Origin: Deltaproteobacteria bacterium
GTDB taxonomy: Bacteria; Myxococcota; UBA727; VGSZ01
Direction of reading: 5' to 3'
Assembly: GCA_020850995.1 (NCBI GenBank)
Contig: JADZDP010000095.1
Span: 1 to 55,850 of the forward strand
DNA: 55,850 nt
Each line of letters opens with the position of its first letter. Position 1 is the stretch's first letter. The position numbers and the translations under genes were made by a program. Of the stretch, positions 31,422 through 40,155 are shown piece after piece. The notes below the pieces were generated by a model. The model was not told where the DNA came from, did no database searches, and saw nothing but the letters and a program-made list of their open reading frames with translations.

Positions 31422-33224
31422 ATGGCCCGGTCGATGTACGAGCTGTTCACGGGCACCGTGCACGCACGCAAGGACAAGGTCGCGGCCCAGATCAAGGTCA
31501 ACGGCGCGTGGCGCGACCAAACCTGGGGCGAGCTGGATCGGGTGGCGCGCGCTGCGGCGGCGGGCCTGGTCAAGCTCGGCGTGCAGCCCAAGGAGATGGT
31601 GTCGATCATGTCGAACACCCGCATCGAGTGGGTGCAGGCCGACCTCGGCATCCTCGGCGCCGGCGCCACCACCGTGCCCATCTACCAGTCCAGCGTCGCC
31701 GACGACGTGCAGTACATCGTGAACGACTCGGGGTCCGTGGTCGTCTTCGTGGAAGATGAGGCACAGCTCAAGAAGATGCGCGCGGTGCGCGCCCAGGTCC
31801 CGAAGGTGCGCACGGTGATCGCGTTTTCCGGTACGCCCCAGGGCGACGGCGAGCAATCGTGGGAGCAATTCCTCAAGGACGGCGAGGCCTACCTCGAAGA
31901 CAACGCCGCCACCGTCGCTGCGCGCGCCGCCAGCCTCGGGCCCGACGACGTGCTGACCCTGATCTACACCTCGGGAACCACCGGGCGGCCCAAGGGCGCC
32001 ACCATCACCCACGACAACATGCTCTACGAGAGCGAGGCGGCCATGAAGGTCGGCATCGCCTCCGCCGAGCACGTGCAGTACCTGTTCCTGCCCATGGCGC
32101 ACGTGTTCGCCAAGGTGCTGGAGGCGTGCTGGTTCCGCGCTGGGCATGTCATGTCGTTCTGGGAAGGCGACATGAAGAAGATCGTCGACAACCTCGGCGA
32201 GGTGCGCCCCACCAACATGTGCGCCGTGCCGCGCATCTTCGAGAAGGTCTATGCCAAGGTGGTGTCTGACGTCGACGCCACCCCGGGCGTGGCGGGCAAG
32301 ATCGCCAGGTGGGGGCTCTCGCAGGGCGCCGCGGCCGCCAAGCTCGAGCAGGCTGGCCAGAAGCCCGGCGGCGCGGCGTGGTCGCTGGCGCAGAAGCTGG
32401 TGTGGGGTAAGCTGCACACCAAGCTGACGGCGCGCTTCGGCGGCCGCATGCAGTTCTTTGTCTCGGGCGGCGCGCCCCTGTCGCGGGACATCGCGTACTT
32501 CTTCAAGTACGCGGGCTTCAAGATCTGTGAGGGCTATGGGCTCACCGAGACCAGCGCAGCGACGTGCGTGAACCTCCCCGGCAGCATCAAGATCGGCACC
32601 GTCGGCCGCCCCTTACCGGGCATGGAGCTCAAGATCGCCGCCGACGGCGAGGTGCTCATCCGCGGCCGCGGTGTGATGAAGGGCTACTGGAACAAGCCCG
32701 ACGCCACCAAGGAGGCCATCGAGCCCGACGGGTGGTTCCACTCGGGCGACATCGGTGAGGTGGACAGCGAGGGCTATCTCCGCATCACCGATCGCAAGAA
32801 GGACATCATCGTCACCGCTGGCGGCAAGAACGTCGCGCCCCAGAACCTCGAGAACATGATCAAGGCCAGAAGCCCGCTCATCTCGCAGGCGGTCGTGCAC
32901 GGCGACAAGCGCAAGTTCCTCTCGGTGATCATCACGGTCGACGAGGAGAACGTCATCACGTGGGCCAAAGACAAGGGCGTCGCCGGCGACTACCGTGCCA
33001 TCACGCGCTCCAAGGAGCTCGACACGGAGATCGGCAACGTCATCAAGGGTGTCAACGCGGCGTTGGCGAGCTACGAGAGCCTGAAGAAGTTCAAGGTGCT
33101 CGACCACGACTTCGTCGTCGGCGAGCAGCTCACGCCGAGCCTCAAGGTCAAGCGCAAGGTGTGCAACGACCGCTACCGAGACATCTTCGAGGGCTTCTAT
33201 GCTGGCGACGGCGGTGGTGATTGA
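31422..33224 (+). CDS. long-chain fatty-acid--CoA ligase (AMP-binding)
   Basis: A 600-residue ANL-superfamily enzyme that activates fatty acids via an acyl-adenylate to the CoA ester. Motifs: P-loop Y-T-S-G-T-T-G-R-P-K-G near residue 180, G-Y-G-L-T-E-T, W-F-H-S-G-D-I-G and the hinge D-R-K-K-D-I-I-V-T-A-G-G-K-N-V-A-P, followed by the C-terminal Lys in P-S-L-K-V-K-R. This matches the bacterial FadD15-like long-chain group. ATG 31422 has GGAGG (31413-31417) four bases upstream. The chain-length preference cannot be read. Confidence 0.93.
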   Translation: MARSMYELFTGTVHARKDKVAAQIKVNGAWRDQTWGELDRVARAAAAGLVKLGVQPKEMVSIMSNTRIEWVQADLGILGAGATTVPIYQSSVADDVQYIVNDSGSVVVFVEDEAQLKKMRAVRAQVPKVRTVIAFSGTPQGDGEQSWEQFLKDGEAYLEDNAATVAARAASLGPDDVLTLIYTSGTTGRPKGATITHDNMLYESEAAMKVGIASAEHVQYLFLPMAHVFAKVLEACWFRAGHVMSFWEGDMKKIVDNLGEVRPTNMCAVPRIFEKVYAKVVSDVDATPGVAGKIARWGLSQGAAAAKLEQAGQKPGGAAWSLAQKLVWGKLHTKLTARFGGRMQFFVSGGAPLSRDIAYFFKYAGFKICEGYGLTETSAATCVNLPGSIKIGTVGRPLPGMELKIAADGEVLIRGRGVMKGYWNKPDATKEAIEPDGWFHSGDIGEVDSEGYLRITDRKKDIIVTAGGKNVAPQNLENMIKARSPLISQAVVHGDKRKFLSVIITVDEENVITWAKDKGVAGDYRAITRSKELDTEIGNVIKGVNAALASYESLKKFKVLDHDFVVGEQLTPSLKVKRKVCNDRYRDIFEGFYAGDGGGD

Positions 33225-33299
33225 CCCCCCCTGCTGCCGTGCGCACCCTCCTGCGGAGGTGTAGTGCTATCCCCTGGCCGCTCTCGCCGTGAGGTCTCG

Positions 33300-34766
33300 A
33301 TGAACGATCCACTCGCAACCGGCCTCGAGCGCCGAACAGGTTGGCTCCCGTCGCCGGACGCACCCGCGACGACGATGGCGGTGTCGCGTCCTCGCCACGG
33401 GCCTACGGGCCCGCGGCTGCGGGACTCCTGGCTCTCGCCGTCGAGGGTGCACCGGGCTCGGTCCGTCAACCTGTTCGGCGCTCTGGCGCTGCTGCTCGCC
33501 TGTTCCAGCGCCGCCGCTCAGTCCAAGTCGCGGCGCACCACCGACGAGGCGCTCAAGCAGAAACACCTCACACGCCAGAAGCTCATCGAGCCCGATCTGG
33601 ACGGCGACGGCAAGAAAGAGGTGGTGGCGGTGTGCTCCGCTGAGTCGGGCATTGTGCTCGCGCTCATCGGCGAGGACGCGGCGGGCGCGGTGGTGACCCA
33701 GGTGACCCCGCCGGTCGGCGGCAAAGAGATCGCCAAGATCGAGACCAAGGAGCTGATCCCGCCCAAAGGCTCGAGCCAACTGGTGGTCGAGGTGTACGAC
33801 GACACGCCAGACGAGAAGGTCAAGCGCGTGCGCGTGTACGGCCCCGATGGCAGCGGCGCCACCATCAAGCTCAAGGAGATCTTCTCGTCGAAGATCGAGC
33901 GCAGCAAGTCGAAGGATGACCGCGCGGAGTGGGAGCGTGACGACAGCATCGTCCGCTACGAAGAGCCGCGCCCGGGCTGGTACTTCGAGGACGTCGAGGA
34001 GGACGGCATCGTCGAGGTGCTGGTGCGCCGTCAGCCGCAGATCATCAGCATCGCCAAGAAGGGCGGCGACCCGGTGCGCATCGTCACCGGCGTGCGCGAG
34101 CGCCGTTGGAGTTGGGACAACGACAAGGCCAAGTACACAGAAGGGGCAGATCAGCTGCACGACTTCTTGCCCGCCTACGAGGTCGCCAAGGTCGAGGCCT
34201 CGAGCGTGTGGATCGATCCGAAAGACGAGAAGGATCGCAAGGCGCGCGCGCTCTCGGACGCGCTCATGCAGGCCACCAACGCCGGCAAGAGCGAGCTGGA
34301 CCTCAAAGACGACGTCACCTTTGACACCTCTGACCTGGTCAAGCTCGGCGCCGACGGCAACCTCGCCACCGCGTGGATCGAGGGCGACGCCAAGGGCGAC
34401 GGCAAGGGCGAGTGGATCGAGCTGACCTTGGCCGAGGAGTCCACCGTCCACATGGTGCGCGTGGTATCTGGCTGCGTCGAGAGCAAGCAAGCGATGAAGT
34501 CCCACAACGTTCCCGAGAGCTTCACCATCAAGCTCGACAGCGGCGGCGACGCGCACGTCAACCGCCGCGACGGCGGCCGGTTCGAGGCGCCGGTGGTCGC
34601 GTTCACCGACGATCTGGTGAAGCTCGCCGACCGCCCCTGGGCGCGCACGACGTTGGTGTTTTTTGACGGCAAGAGCGACGCCACCAAGGTGCGCGTCACC
34701 CTCGACCGTGCCATCAAGCAGGGCAAGGGCAACCAGACCTGCATCTCGGAGATCTCGGTGCACTGA
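33300..34766 (+). CDS. secreted protein with C-terminal NADase-type glycan-binding (discoidin-like) domain
   Basis: A 488-residue protein from ATG 33300 (GAGG six bases upstream). A signal-like segment (V-N-L-F-G-A-L-A-L-L-L-A-C-S-S-A-A-A) starts only about 57 residues in, so the true start may be GTG 33447, with the first 49 codons untranslated. Next is a V-C-B-S/FG-GAP-like stretch, D-L-D-G-D-G-K-K-E-V-V-A-V. The last about 140 residues match the NADase-type glycan-binding pattern: G-N-L-A-T-A-W-I-E-G-D-A-K-G-D-G-K-G-E-W-I-E-L, V-R-V-V-S-G, and a final C-I-S-E-I-S-V. Such domains bind host or surface glycans and other ligands. It is five bases before the first ArsA-like gene. Confidence 0.75.
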   Translation: MNDPLATGLERRTGWLPSPDAPATTMAVSRPRHGPTGPRLRDSWLSPSRVHRARSVNLFGALALLLACSSAAAQSKSRRTTDEALKQKHLTRQKLIEPDLDGDGKKEVVAVCSAESGIVLALIGEDAAGAVVTQVTPPVGGKEIAKIETKELIPPKGSSQLVVEVYDDTPDEKVKRVRVYGPDGSGATIKLKEIFSSKIERSKSKDDRAEWERDDSIVRYEEPRPGWYFEDVEEDGIVEVLVRRQPQIISIAKKGGDPVRIVTGVRERRWSWDNDKAKYTEGADQLHDFLPAYEVAKVEASSVWIDPKDEKDRKARALSDALMQATNAGKSELDLKDDVTFDTSDLVKLGADGNLATAWIEGDAKGDGKGEWIELTLAEESTVHMVRVVSGCVESKQAMKSHNVPESFTIKLDSGGDAHVNRRDGGRFEAPVVAFTDDLVKLADRPWARTTLVFFDGKSDATKVRVTLDRAIKQGKGNQTCISEISVH

Positions 34767-34771
34767 CCGGT

Positions 34772-35743
34772 ATGCCGGCCACCGATGACGAACAGGCTGC
34801 CTTGAGCTCCGAACGGACCGCCCGCGCCCAGCTCGACGAGATCCTTGTCTCGCGCCAGATCGTCATGGTCACGGGCAAGGGTGGCGTGGGCAAGAGCATC
34901 GTCACCGCCGCGCTCGCCATGCGCGCGCGCGACCTCGGCCTGCGCCCCCTGGTGTTCGAGCTCGACGCGCCGCCGCGCACCAGCCTGTTCCCCGACGGAC
35001 GCCCCGCCGGTGACGACGTGGAGGAGCTGGCGCCAGGCATCTTGGGCATCAACCAGCGCTCGGAAGACGCCATCCGCGACTACGCGATCTCCACCTTGCC
35101 CTCGCGCACAGTGGCCGAGCTCTTGTTCGAGAACCGCGTCTCCAAGTTGTTCCTGCGCGCCTCGCCCTCGGTGAGCGAGATGGCGTTGGTGGGTCGCGTG
35201 GCGATCCTCGCCGAGAAGCACGGCGCCGACGGACCCGTCATCGTCGACCTGCACGCTACCGGACACGCGCTGTCGCTGGTGCAGGCGCCGGCCGGCATCA
35301 TGAAGGTGTTGCGCGGGGGGGTGTTGCACGAGCGCGCGCGGCGCATCGAGGAGATCCTGAGCGATCCACAGCGCACGGCGTTCGTCACGGTAGCGCTCCC
35401 CGAGGATCTGCCGGTGACCGAGTTGCTCGACCTGCGCGCGCGCCTGCGCGAGCTGCGGGCGCCGCTTGGGCCGGTGGTGCTGAACGGCATGATCGAGGAG
35501 CCGGCGCCGCTGGTTGCCGACGCGGTGTTGGCGCACCTCGAGCACGGCCCCTTGGCGCACGCGGCGCACGACCTGCGCGCGTTGCGCACCTGGGCGCGCC
35601 GGGCCGCGCGCGAGCGCGAGCGCCTCACCGCCGCCCTGGCCGTCGACGGCACGGCGCTGTTGACCCTGCCCTTCGTTCACGACGAGCTCAAGCCTGGCGC
35701 GCTGGCCGCGACCTTGGCCGCGCGCATCGGGGGGATCGCATGA
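34772..35743 (+). CDS. ArsA/Get3-family ATPase, first of a pair
   Basis: A 323-residue P-loop ATPase of the ArsA/TRC40 (SIMIBI) class. The deviant Walker A is G-K-G-G-V-G-K-S with the intersubunit signature Lys36 and Lys41. The switch II-like segment is V-D-L-H-A-T-G-H-A-L-S-L, close to the ArsA D-T-A-P-T-G-H-T. The switch I region (E-L-D-A-P-P) departs from the usual D-x-D-P-A. ArsA proteins move arsenite or insert tail-anchored proteins; in bacteria many have other, unknown jobs. It overlaps the next gene by four bases (ATGA) and follows the glycan-binding protein gene by five bases. No arsenic genes are near. Confidence 0.85.
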   Translation: MPATDDEQAALSSERTARAQLDEILVSRQIVMVTGKGGVGKSIVTAALAMRARDLGLRPLVFELDAPPRTSLFPDGRPAGDDVEELAPGILGINQRSEDAIRDYAISTLPSRTVAELLFENRVSKLFLRASPSVSEMALVGRVAILAEKHGADGPVIVDLHATGHALSLVQAPAGIMKVLRGGVLHERARRIEEILSDPQRTAFVTVALPEDLPVTELLDLRARLRELRAPLGPVVLNGMIEEPAPLVADAVLAHLEHGPLAHAAHDLRALRTWARRAARERERLTAALAVDGTALLTLPFVHDELKPGALAATLAARIGGIA

Positions 35744-36888
35744 GCGAGCGTCCCGCCATTGCCAACCTCGAACAGACCTTGAGCACCTGCAAGCTCGTCG
35801 TCGCCGTGGGCTCGGGCGGCGTGGGCAAGACCACCACCGCGGCCGCGCTGGCCATCGCGGCCGCGCGGCGCGGACGGCGCTGCGCGGTGCTGACCATCGA
35901 TCCCGCGCGGCGGCTGGCCCAGGCACTTGGCGTCACCCGCCTGGGCAACGAGCCGCAAGCCCTGGCCGCCGAGGTGGTGGCGCCTGGCTCCGTCGACGCC
36001 ATGATGCTCGAGGCGCCCGAGGCGCTCGATCGCCTGATCGAGCGCATGGTGCCCGACCCGGCGCGCCGCGAGCGACTGTTCGCCAATCGCCTGTACCAGG
36101 TGATCGCCCGCCACCTCGGCGGCACCCACGAGTACATGGCCGTGGAGCGCCTGTACTCCCTGGTACGCGAGCACGACTACGACCTGGTGGTGCTCGACAC
36201 GCCTCCCACGGTCAACGCGCTCGACTTCCTCGACGCGCCCACGCGCATCGCCGCGTTCTTCTCCGACAAGATCACGCGCTTCTTCCAGCGCAAACACGAC
36301 GAGAACCGCGGGTTGATCCAGCGCATCCGCGACCGCGCGGGCGAGGTGGCCATCCAGGTGCTCGGCAAGGCGCTCGGCGAGGACTTCATCGAGGAGCTCA
36401 TCGACTTCGTCACGGCCTTCGGCGGGCTGTTCGCGGCGTTCCAGGAGCGCGGCATCGTCGCCGAGAAGCTGCTGCGCGACCCGAGCAGCGCCTTCGTGGT
36501 GGTGACCGGCGCCGACCCCGTGCGCGTGGCCGAGGCCGAGGAGCTGTCCAAGACCCTGGCGCGCCTCGATCTCGAGGCGCGCTGCTTCGTCGCCAACCGG
36601 GTGCACGCGTCGCCATCGGTCGACGCGCGCGCCCACCTCAGCGCCGACGACGTCGAGCGCGCGCTCGCGGGCTTCGCCTCCGACGTCGATGTGGCGGTGC
36701 TCGCCGAGGGGCTCGCGGGCGCGCAGTCGATTCGGGCATCGCTGGCGCGACGCGATCGTATCGGCCTGGCGAGGCTGGCGGAGCTGGCCGGCAAGAAGCG
36801 ACTGTTGGTGGTGCCCGAGCTCGACGACGAGGTGGGTGACCGCGGCGCCATCGACCACCTGATCGCGGCCATGTTCGAGCCGCGGTGA
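35740..36888 (+). CDS. ArsA/Get3-family ATPase, second of a pair
   Basis: A 382-residue ArsA-like ATPase: Walker A G-S-G-G-V-G-K-T at 24-31, switch I T-I-D-P-A-R-R-L, switch II V-L-D-T-P-P-T-V-N-A-L. Compared with its neighbour it keeps D-P-A but has Ser25 instead of the signature Lys. The C-terminal half includes A-D-P-V-R-V-A-E-A-E-E-L and a long helical part absent from the first protein. The pair could form a heterodimer in which each subunit supplies different residues, as the two halves of ArsA do (inference). No partner for tail-anchored insertion is visible. Confidence 0.88.
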   Translation: MSERPAIANLEQTLSTCKLVVAVGSGGVGKTTTAAALAIAAARRGRRCAVLTIDPARRLAQALGVTRLGNEPQALAAEVVAPGSVDAMMLEAPEALDRLIERMVPDPARRERLFANRLYQVIARHLGGTHEYMAVERLYSLVREHDYDLVVLDTPPTVNALDFLDAPTRIAAFFSDKITRFFQRKHDENRGLIQRIRDRAGEVAIQVLGKALGEDFIEELIDFVTAFGGLFAAFQERGIVAEKLLRDPSSAFVVVTGADPVRVAEAEELSKTLARLDLEARCFVANRVHASPSVDARAHLSADDVERALAGFASDVDVAVLAEGLAGAQSIRASLARRDRIGLARLAELAGKKRLLVVPELDDEVGDRGAIDHLIAAMFEPR

Positions 36889-36954
36889 CGCCGTCCGTGG
36901 TGCGGTCGATCGCCCGACGCCGTGCACCGCGCCGCACGTGCGCGGCACATGACA

Positions 36955-36976
36955 AGGCCCGCCTTGCGGCGGGCCT
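36955..36976 (-). terminator. hairpin terminator downstream of tRNA-Ala
   Basis: Perfect 9-bp stem AGGCCCGCC/GGCGGGCCT (36955-36963 with 36968-36976); the loop reads GCAA on the minus strand. It begins 8 bases past the tRNA 3' end. The T-run after it is weak (TTGTC), so it may act in both directions, ending the ArsA operon too. Confidence 0.6.
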
Positions 36977-36984
36977 GCCTGGTG

Positions 36985-37060
36985 TGGTGGAGCCGACGGG
37001 GATCGAACCCGTGACCTCTAGAGTGCGATTCTAGCGCTCTCCCAGCTGAGCTACGACCCC
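36985..37060 (-). tRNA. tRNA-Ala (anticodon CGC)
   Basis: A 76-base cloverleaf with encoded CCA. Read 5'->3' on the minus strand: acceptor GGGGTCG/CGGCTCC including the G3-U70 wobble pair that identifies alanine tRNAs; D arm GCTC...GAGC; anticodon stem CTAGA/TCTAG with loop ATCGCAC (anticodon CGC, reading GCG); T arm ACGGG-TTCGATC-CCCGT. GCG is a common codon in this genome. Confidence 0.97.
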
Positions 37061-37074
37061 GCCGAGGCACCGTG

Positions 37075-37103
37075 TTGGTAGGGGGCCGACGGGGGTGTGT
37101 CAA
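37075..37103 (-). promoter_or_regulatory. sigma-70-type promoter of tRNA-Ala
   Basis: On the minus strand: perfect -35 TTGACA (37103-37098), 17-base spacer, weak -10 TACCAA (37080-37075). The predicted start lies about 8 bases before the tRNA. The TTGACA is notable in such GC-rich DNA. Confidence 0.55.
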
Positions 37104-37132
37104 GGCGGTGAGCGACTGCTACACCCACCGCC

Positions 37133-38275
37133 GTGCCAGCCCTCGACGACGCCGTGCTCACGCTACCCGCCCCGGAGCGCGTTGGCGCACCGTCGGCGTG
37201 GGCGCTGCTCCCTGGCGATCTCGCCGCGCTCGGCCCGCTGCGCGGCGATCCCGAGCGCCTGTTCTCGCGCCTGCAGCGGGTCGCCGACTGGGGCGCCGAG
37301 GGGCCGGCCGTGGGCAAGAGCGCCCGCGCCTTGCTCGCGCACACGGATCTGTCGCTCCCCGAGATCGTCGAGGCTCACCCGTCGGCGGACGGCGCCACCC
37401 GGTGCGTGCTGCGCACCTCCGACGGCCACCGCATCGAAGCGGTGCACATGCCGCGCGCCACGCGCAACCCTCGAGTGACCTTGTGCCTGTCGTCGCAGAT
37501 CGGCTGCGCCATGGGCTGCACCTTCTGCGCCACCGGCACCATGGGCATCGTGCGCAACCTGAGCGCTGGCGAGATCGTCGGCACCGTGCTGGCGCTCATG
37601 CACCGGCTCGGGCCGCGCTCGGGCCACCAGCTCACCTTGGTGTTCATGGGCATGGGCGAGCCCCTGCACAACCTGGCGCACGTGGCCCGTGCCATCGAGG
37701 TGCTGCACCACCAGCGAGGCGTAGGGCTCTCGCCCAACCGGGTCACCGTCTCGACCTCGGGGTTGGTGCCGGGCATCGATCAGCTCGGTGCGCTCAAGGT
37801 GCGTCCGCTGCTCGCGCTCTCGGTCAACGCCACCACCGACGAGGCGCGCGCGCGCCTCATGCCGGTAGGGCGAGCATGGGGGCTCGCCGCGCTCAAGGCG
37901 GCGCTGCTGCGCTTCCCCCTGCGCCACGGCGAGAAGATCCTGCTCGAGTACGTGCTGCTCCGCGGCGAGAACGACAGCGACGACGACGCCGTGCGCCTGG
38001 CCGAGCTGGCGCGCGGGCTGCGCCACAACATCAACCTCATCCCGCTCAACCCGCACGACGCCACCGCGCTGGCGCCGCCCGACGAGGAGACCGTGCAGCG
38101 CTTCGCGCGCCGCGTGCGAGCGCTCGGCTGCTTGTGCACGGTGCGCGACAGCCGCGGACGCGACGTGCGCGGCGCGTGCGGGCAGCTGGTGCAAGACCCC
38201 GCGCGCGCTCCGCGCCCGAACCCCGGCGTCAGCGCCGGCGGAACACCAGGGTCGAGCCCTCCTCGAACGCGATGA
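37133..38275 (+). CDS. rlmN: 23S rRNA/tRNA adenine C2-methyltransferase RlmN
   Basis: A radical-SAM enzyme that methylates C2 of A2503 in 23S rRNA and A37 of some tRNAs. The 380-residue product has the [4Fe-4S] motif C-A-M-G-C-T-F-C (Cys125, 129, 132), the preceding Q-I-G, F-M-G-M-G-E-P-L-H-N and the C-terminal Cys349 in G-A-C-G-Q-L used for methyl transfer. The start is GTG 37133. The last about 25 residues (Pro/Arg-rich) extend beyond the usual end and overlap the convergent DUF2079 gene by 47 bases. No Cfr-specific features are seen, so RlmN is preferred. Confidence 0.95.
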   Translation: MPALDDAVLTLPAPERVGAPSAWALLPGDLAALGPLRGDPERLFSRLQRVADWGAEGPAVGKSARALLAHTDLSLPEIVEAHPSADGATRCVLRTSDGHRIEAVHMPRATRNPRVTLCLSSQIGCAMGCTFCATGTMGIVRNLSAGEIVGTVLALMHRLGPRSGHQLTLVFMGMGEPLHNLAHVARAIEVLHHQRGVGLSPNRVTVSTSGLVPGIDQLGALKVRPLLALSVNATTDEARARLMPVGRAWGLAALKAALLRFPLRHGEKILLEYVLLRGENDSDDDAVRLAELARGLRHNINLIPLNPHDATALAPPDEETVQRFARRVRALGCLCTVRDSRGRDVRGACGQLVQDPARAPRPNPGVSAGGTPGSSPPRTR

Positions 38276-40100
38276 GGAAGCGCTCGTCGTCGCGCAGCCT
38301 GGCCACCAAGCGCTCCACGTGGCGCGGGCTGTGCGGCCAAGGCGAGGCCTCGGCGTCGAGCACGACCCAGCGGGCGCGCTCCACGAAGCGATCCTCGGGC
38401 TGCCAGATGTGCTCCCGCAAGGCCAGGTGCGGCAGGAAGTGGTTCTGCGCCACCACCGCGTCGTCGTTCGGGATGAGCGCGAGCGCGCGCCGATAGCGCG
38501 CTACCTCGTCGTGGGATGCGAAGTAGGGCTTCTCCAGGCTGGCGAGCTCGAAGCCGGTGGGGCTCGCAAGCAGCGGCACCGCCACGGTGAGCGCGAGCAG
38601 GAACGCGCCCGCAACAACGTCGACTCGGCCGTCGATGGCGACGACGCCGCGCCGTTCGAGCATGCGGGCGAGCCACGTGCGCGCCCGCGCCAGCGTCAGG
38701 AGCGCGCCCACCGCGAAGAAGCCCACCGTGGGCCACGAGTAATGAAAGCCGAGGCCCCACATCTCGCGCTTGTCCGACAGGAAGCGCTCGGCCAGGTTCG
38801 GCAGCGCGAGCACCAGGCCCTCGGGAGAGGCGAGCGGCAGGAAGCCGAAGGTCCCCGCGCTGACCGCCAGCGCCTGCGTCTTTTCCACTGGTGAGAGCAA
38901 GGTCACGAGCGCGCGCCCAGGGTGCAGCAGCATGCCCACGGTAGCGTCGACGGTGCCGGCGCCGAAGGCCCGGAAGCGCAGCACGTGGATCATGCGCGCG
39001 CCGGGCTCGAGCAGCGTCGGTTGGATGATGGTGGTGACGACGTAGAACCACGCCACGCATGCCAGCGCGATGGCCAAGCCCTCGGCGCGACGGCGCGGCC
39101 GAAACAGCACCAAGAACACGCCGAAGGCCGCGCCATAGAGGATGGCCGACTCCTTGGTGCCGATGAGCACGACGAGCGCCAGGTACATGACCAGGCGCCG
39201 CTCGCGTTCGACCGCCCAGAGCGCGAGCAGCAAGCACAGCGGCACCGGGATGATCTCGTGCACGTCGAAGACCGCGGCGCTCTGCGTGCCCACCGAGAAC
39301 AGCACGGCAGCGCACAAGCCGAGCGTCGCGAGCGGGCCGAGCGCGACGCGCCGCGCCAGGGCGGCGAGCGGGAACGCCGATGCCGCGATGCATGCCGCCT
39401 GCGCGTACAGCAGTGCCGACGTCGTGCCGGTGAGCTCCATCCACCACGCCAGCGGTGCGGTCAGCGCCACCGAGGGCATGAAGTGGTTGGTGCCGCCCCA
39501 GAAGCTCGCGTCGCCGAGCACGCTCGAGACGAAGGGCTTGCCGTGCGCGAACAGCCAGGCGTTGTGGTTGTAGCAGCCCAGGTCCCACGAACCGGAGCCG
39601 AAGCGCTGGTGCCGCACCACGCTCCACGTAGCGTAGAGCGCGAACGCGGCCAGCGCGGGGATCGCCGCCGCCACGACGTGCGCGCGCTGGTGCGAGCGCC
39701 ACGGGTGTGCCTGCCAGCGCGCGCCGAGCACGCGCGCCACGCCCACCGCCAGCACCAGGGCGCCCACGGCGAGCGCCGGCGCCACGGGCGCGCTCAGGAG
39801 CGCGCGCGTCACCACCAGCGTGAGGCCGGCGGCGGCCACGCGGCGGCCGACCGGTGCGCGCCCGAGCGCGCCACCGGCGAGCGCGCCGAAGCCGAGGCCA
39901 ACGAGCCCGACCACGTCGAGCGCGCCGGTGCGCGCGGCCAAGCTTGGGTCGGTGCCCGCGCGCGCGAGGTCGAGGCCGAGCCACGCCGTCCACAGCGCCA
40001 GCCCAAGCGCGAGCAACAGGCCGCCGACCGCTCCCCAAAGCGCCGCCGCGGTGCGCGCGACGACGAGCGAGGAAGGTGCGCTGGCCGAGGGCTCCGACAC
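38229..40100 (-). CDS. DUF2079 polytopic membrane protein
   Basis: A 623-residue inner-membrane protein with about 12 hydrophobic helices. The segment after the third to fourth helix (F-G-S-G-S-W-D-L-G-C-Y-N-H-N-A-W-L, then H-G-K-P-F and N-H-F-M-P-S-V) is the recognisable DUF2079 motif; these proteins resemble GT-C glycosyltransferases in topology and may act on surface glycans. The C-terminal soluble part (D-D-A-V-V-A-Q-N-H-F-L-P-H-L) is also family-like. The GTG start at 40100 lies 55 bases from the divergent asparagine synthase. Confidence 0.82.
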   Translation of the reverse strand: MSEPSASAPSSLVVARTAAALWGAVGGLLLALGLALWTAWLGLDLARAGTDPSLAARTGALDVVGLVGLGFGALAGGALGRAPVGRRVAAAGLTLVVTRALLSAPVAPALAVGALVLAVGVARVLGARWQAHPWRSHQRAHVVAAAIPALAAFALYATWSVVRHQRFGSGSWDLGCYNHNAWLFAHGKPFVSSVLGDASFWGGTNHFMPSVALTAPLAWWMELTGTTSALLYAQAACIAASAFPLAALARRVALGPLATLGLCAAVLFSVGTQSAAVFDVHEIIPVPLCLLLALWAVERERRLVMYLALVVLIGTKESAILYGAAFGVFLVLFRPRRRAEGLAIALACVAWFYVVTTIIQPTLLEPGARMIHVLRFRAFGAGTVDATVGMLLHPGRALVTLLSPVEKTQALAVSAGTFGFLPLASPEGLVLALPNLAERFLSDKREMWGLGFHYSWPTVGFFAVGALLTLARARTWLARMLERRGVVAIDGRVDVVAGAFLLALTVAVPLLASPTGFELASLEKPYFASHDEVARYRRALALIPNDDAVVAQNHFLPHLALREHIWQPEDRFVERARWVVLDAEASPWPHSPRHVERLVARLRDDERFLIAFEEGSTLVFRRR

Positions 40101-40155
40101 GCGAGCGCTCTACAGCGTCGCAGCAGCAGCAGGAAGGGTGTGCTATCGGGCGCTC

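Noticed and set aside
33244..33261. Hairpin-like CACCCTCC-TGC-GGAGGTG before the glycan-binding protein gene.
   Set aside because: It has a bulge and no T-run; I do not call it a terminator.
36889..37132. tRNA gene as a possible integration site for a mobile element.
   Set aside because: No integrase, repeat of the tRNA end or composition change is seen on either side.
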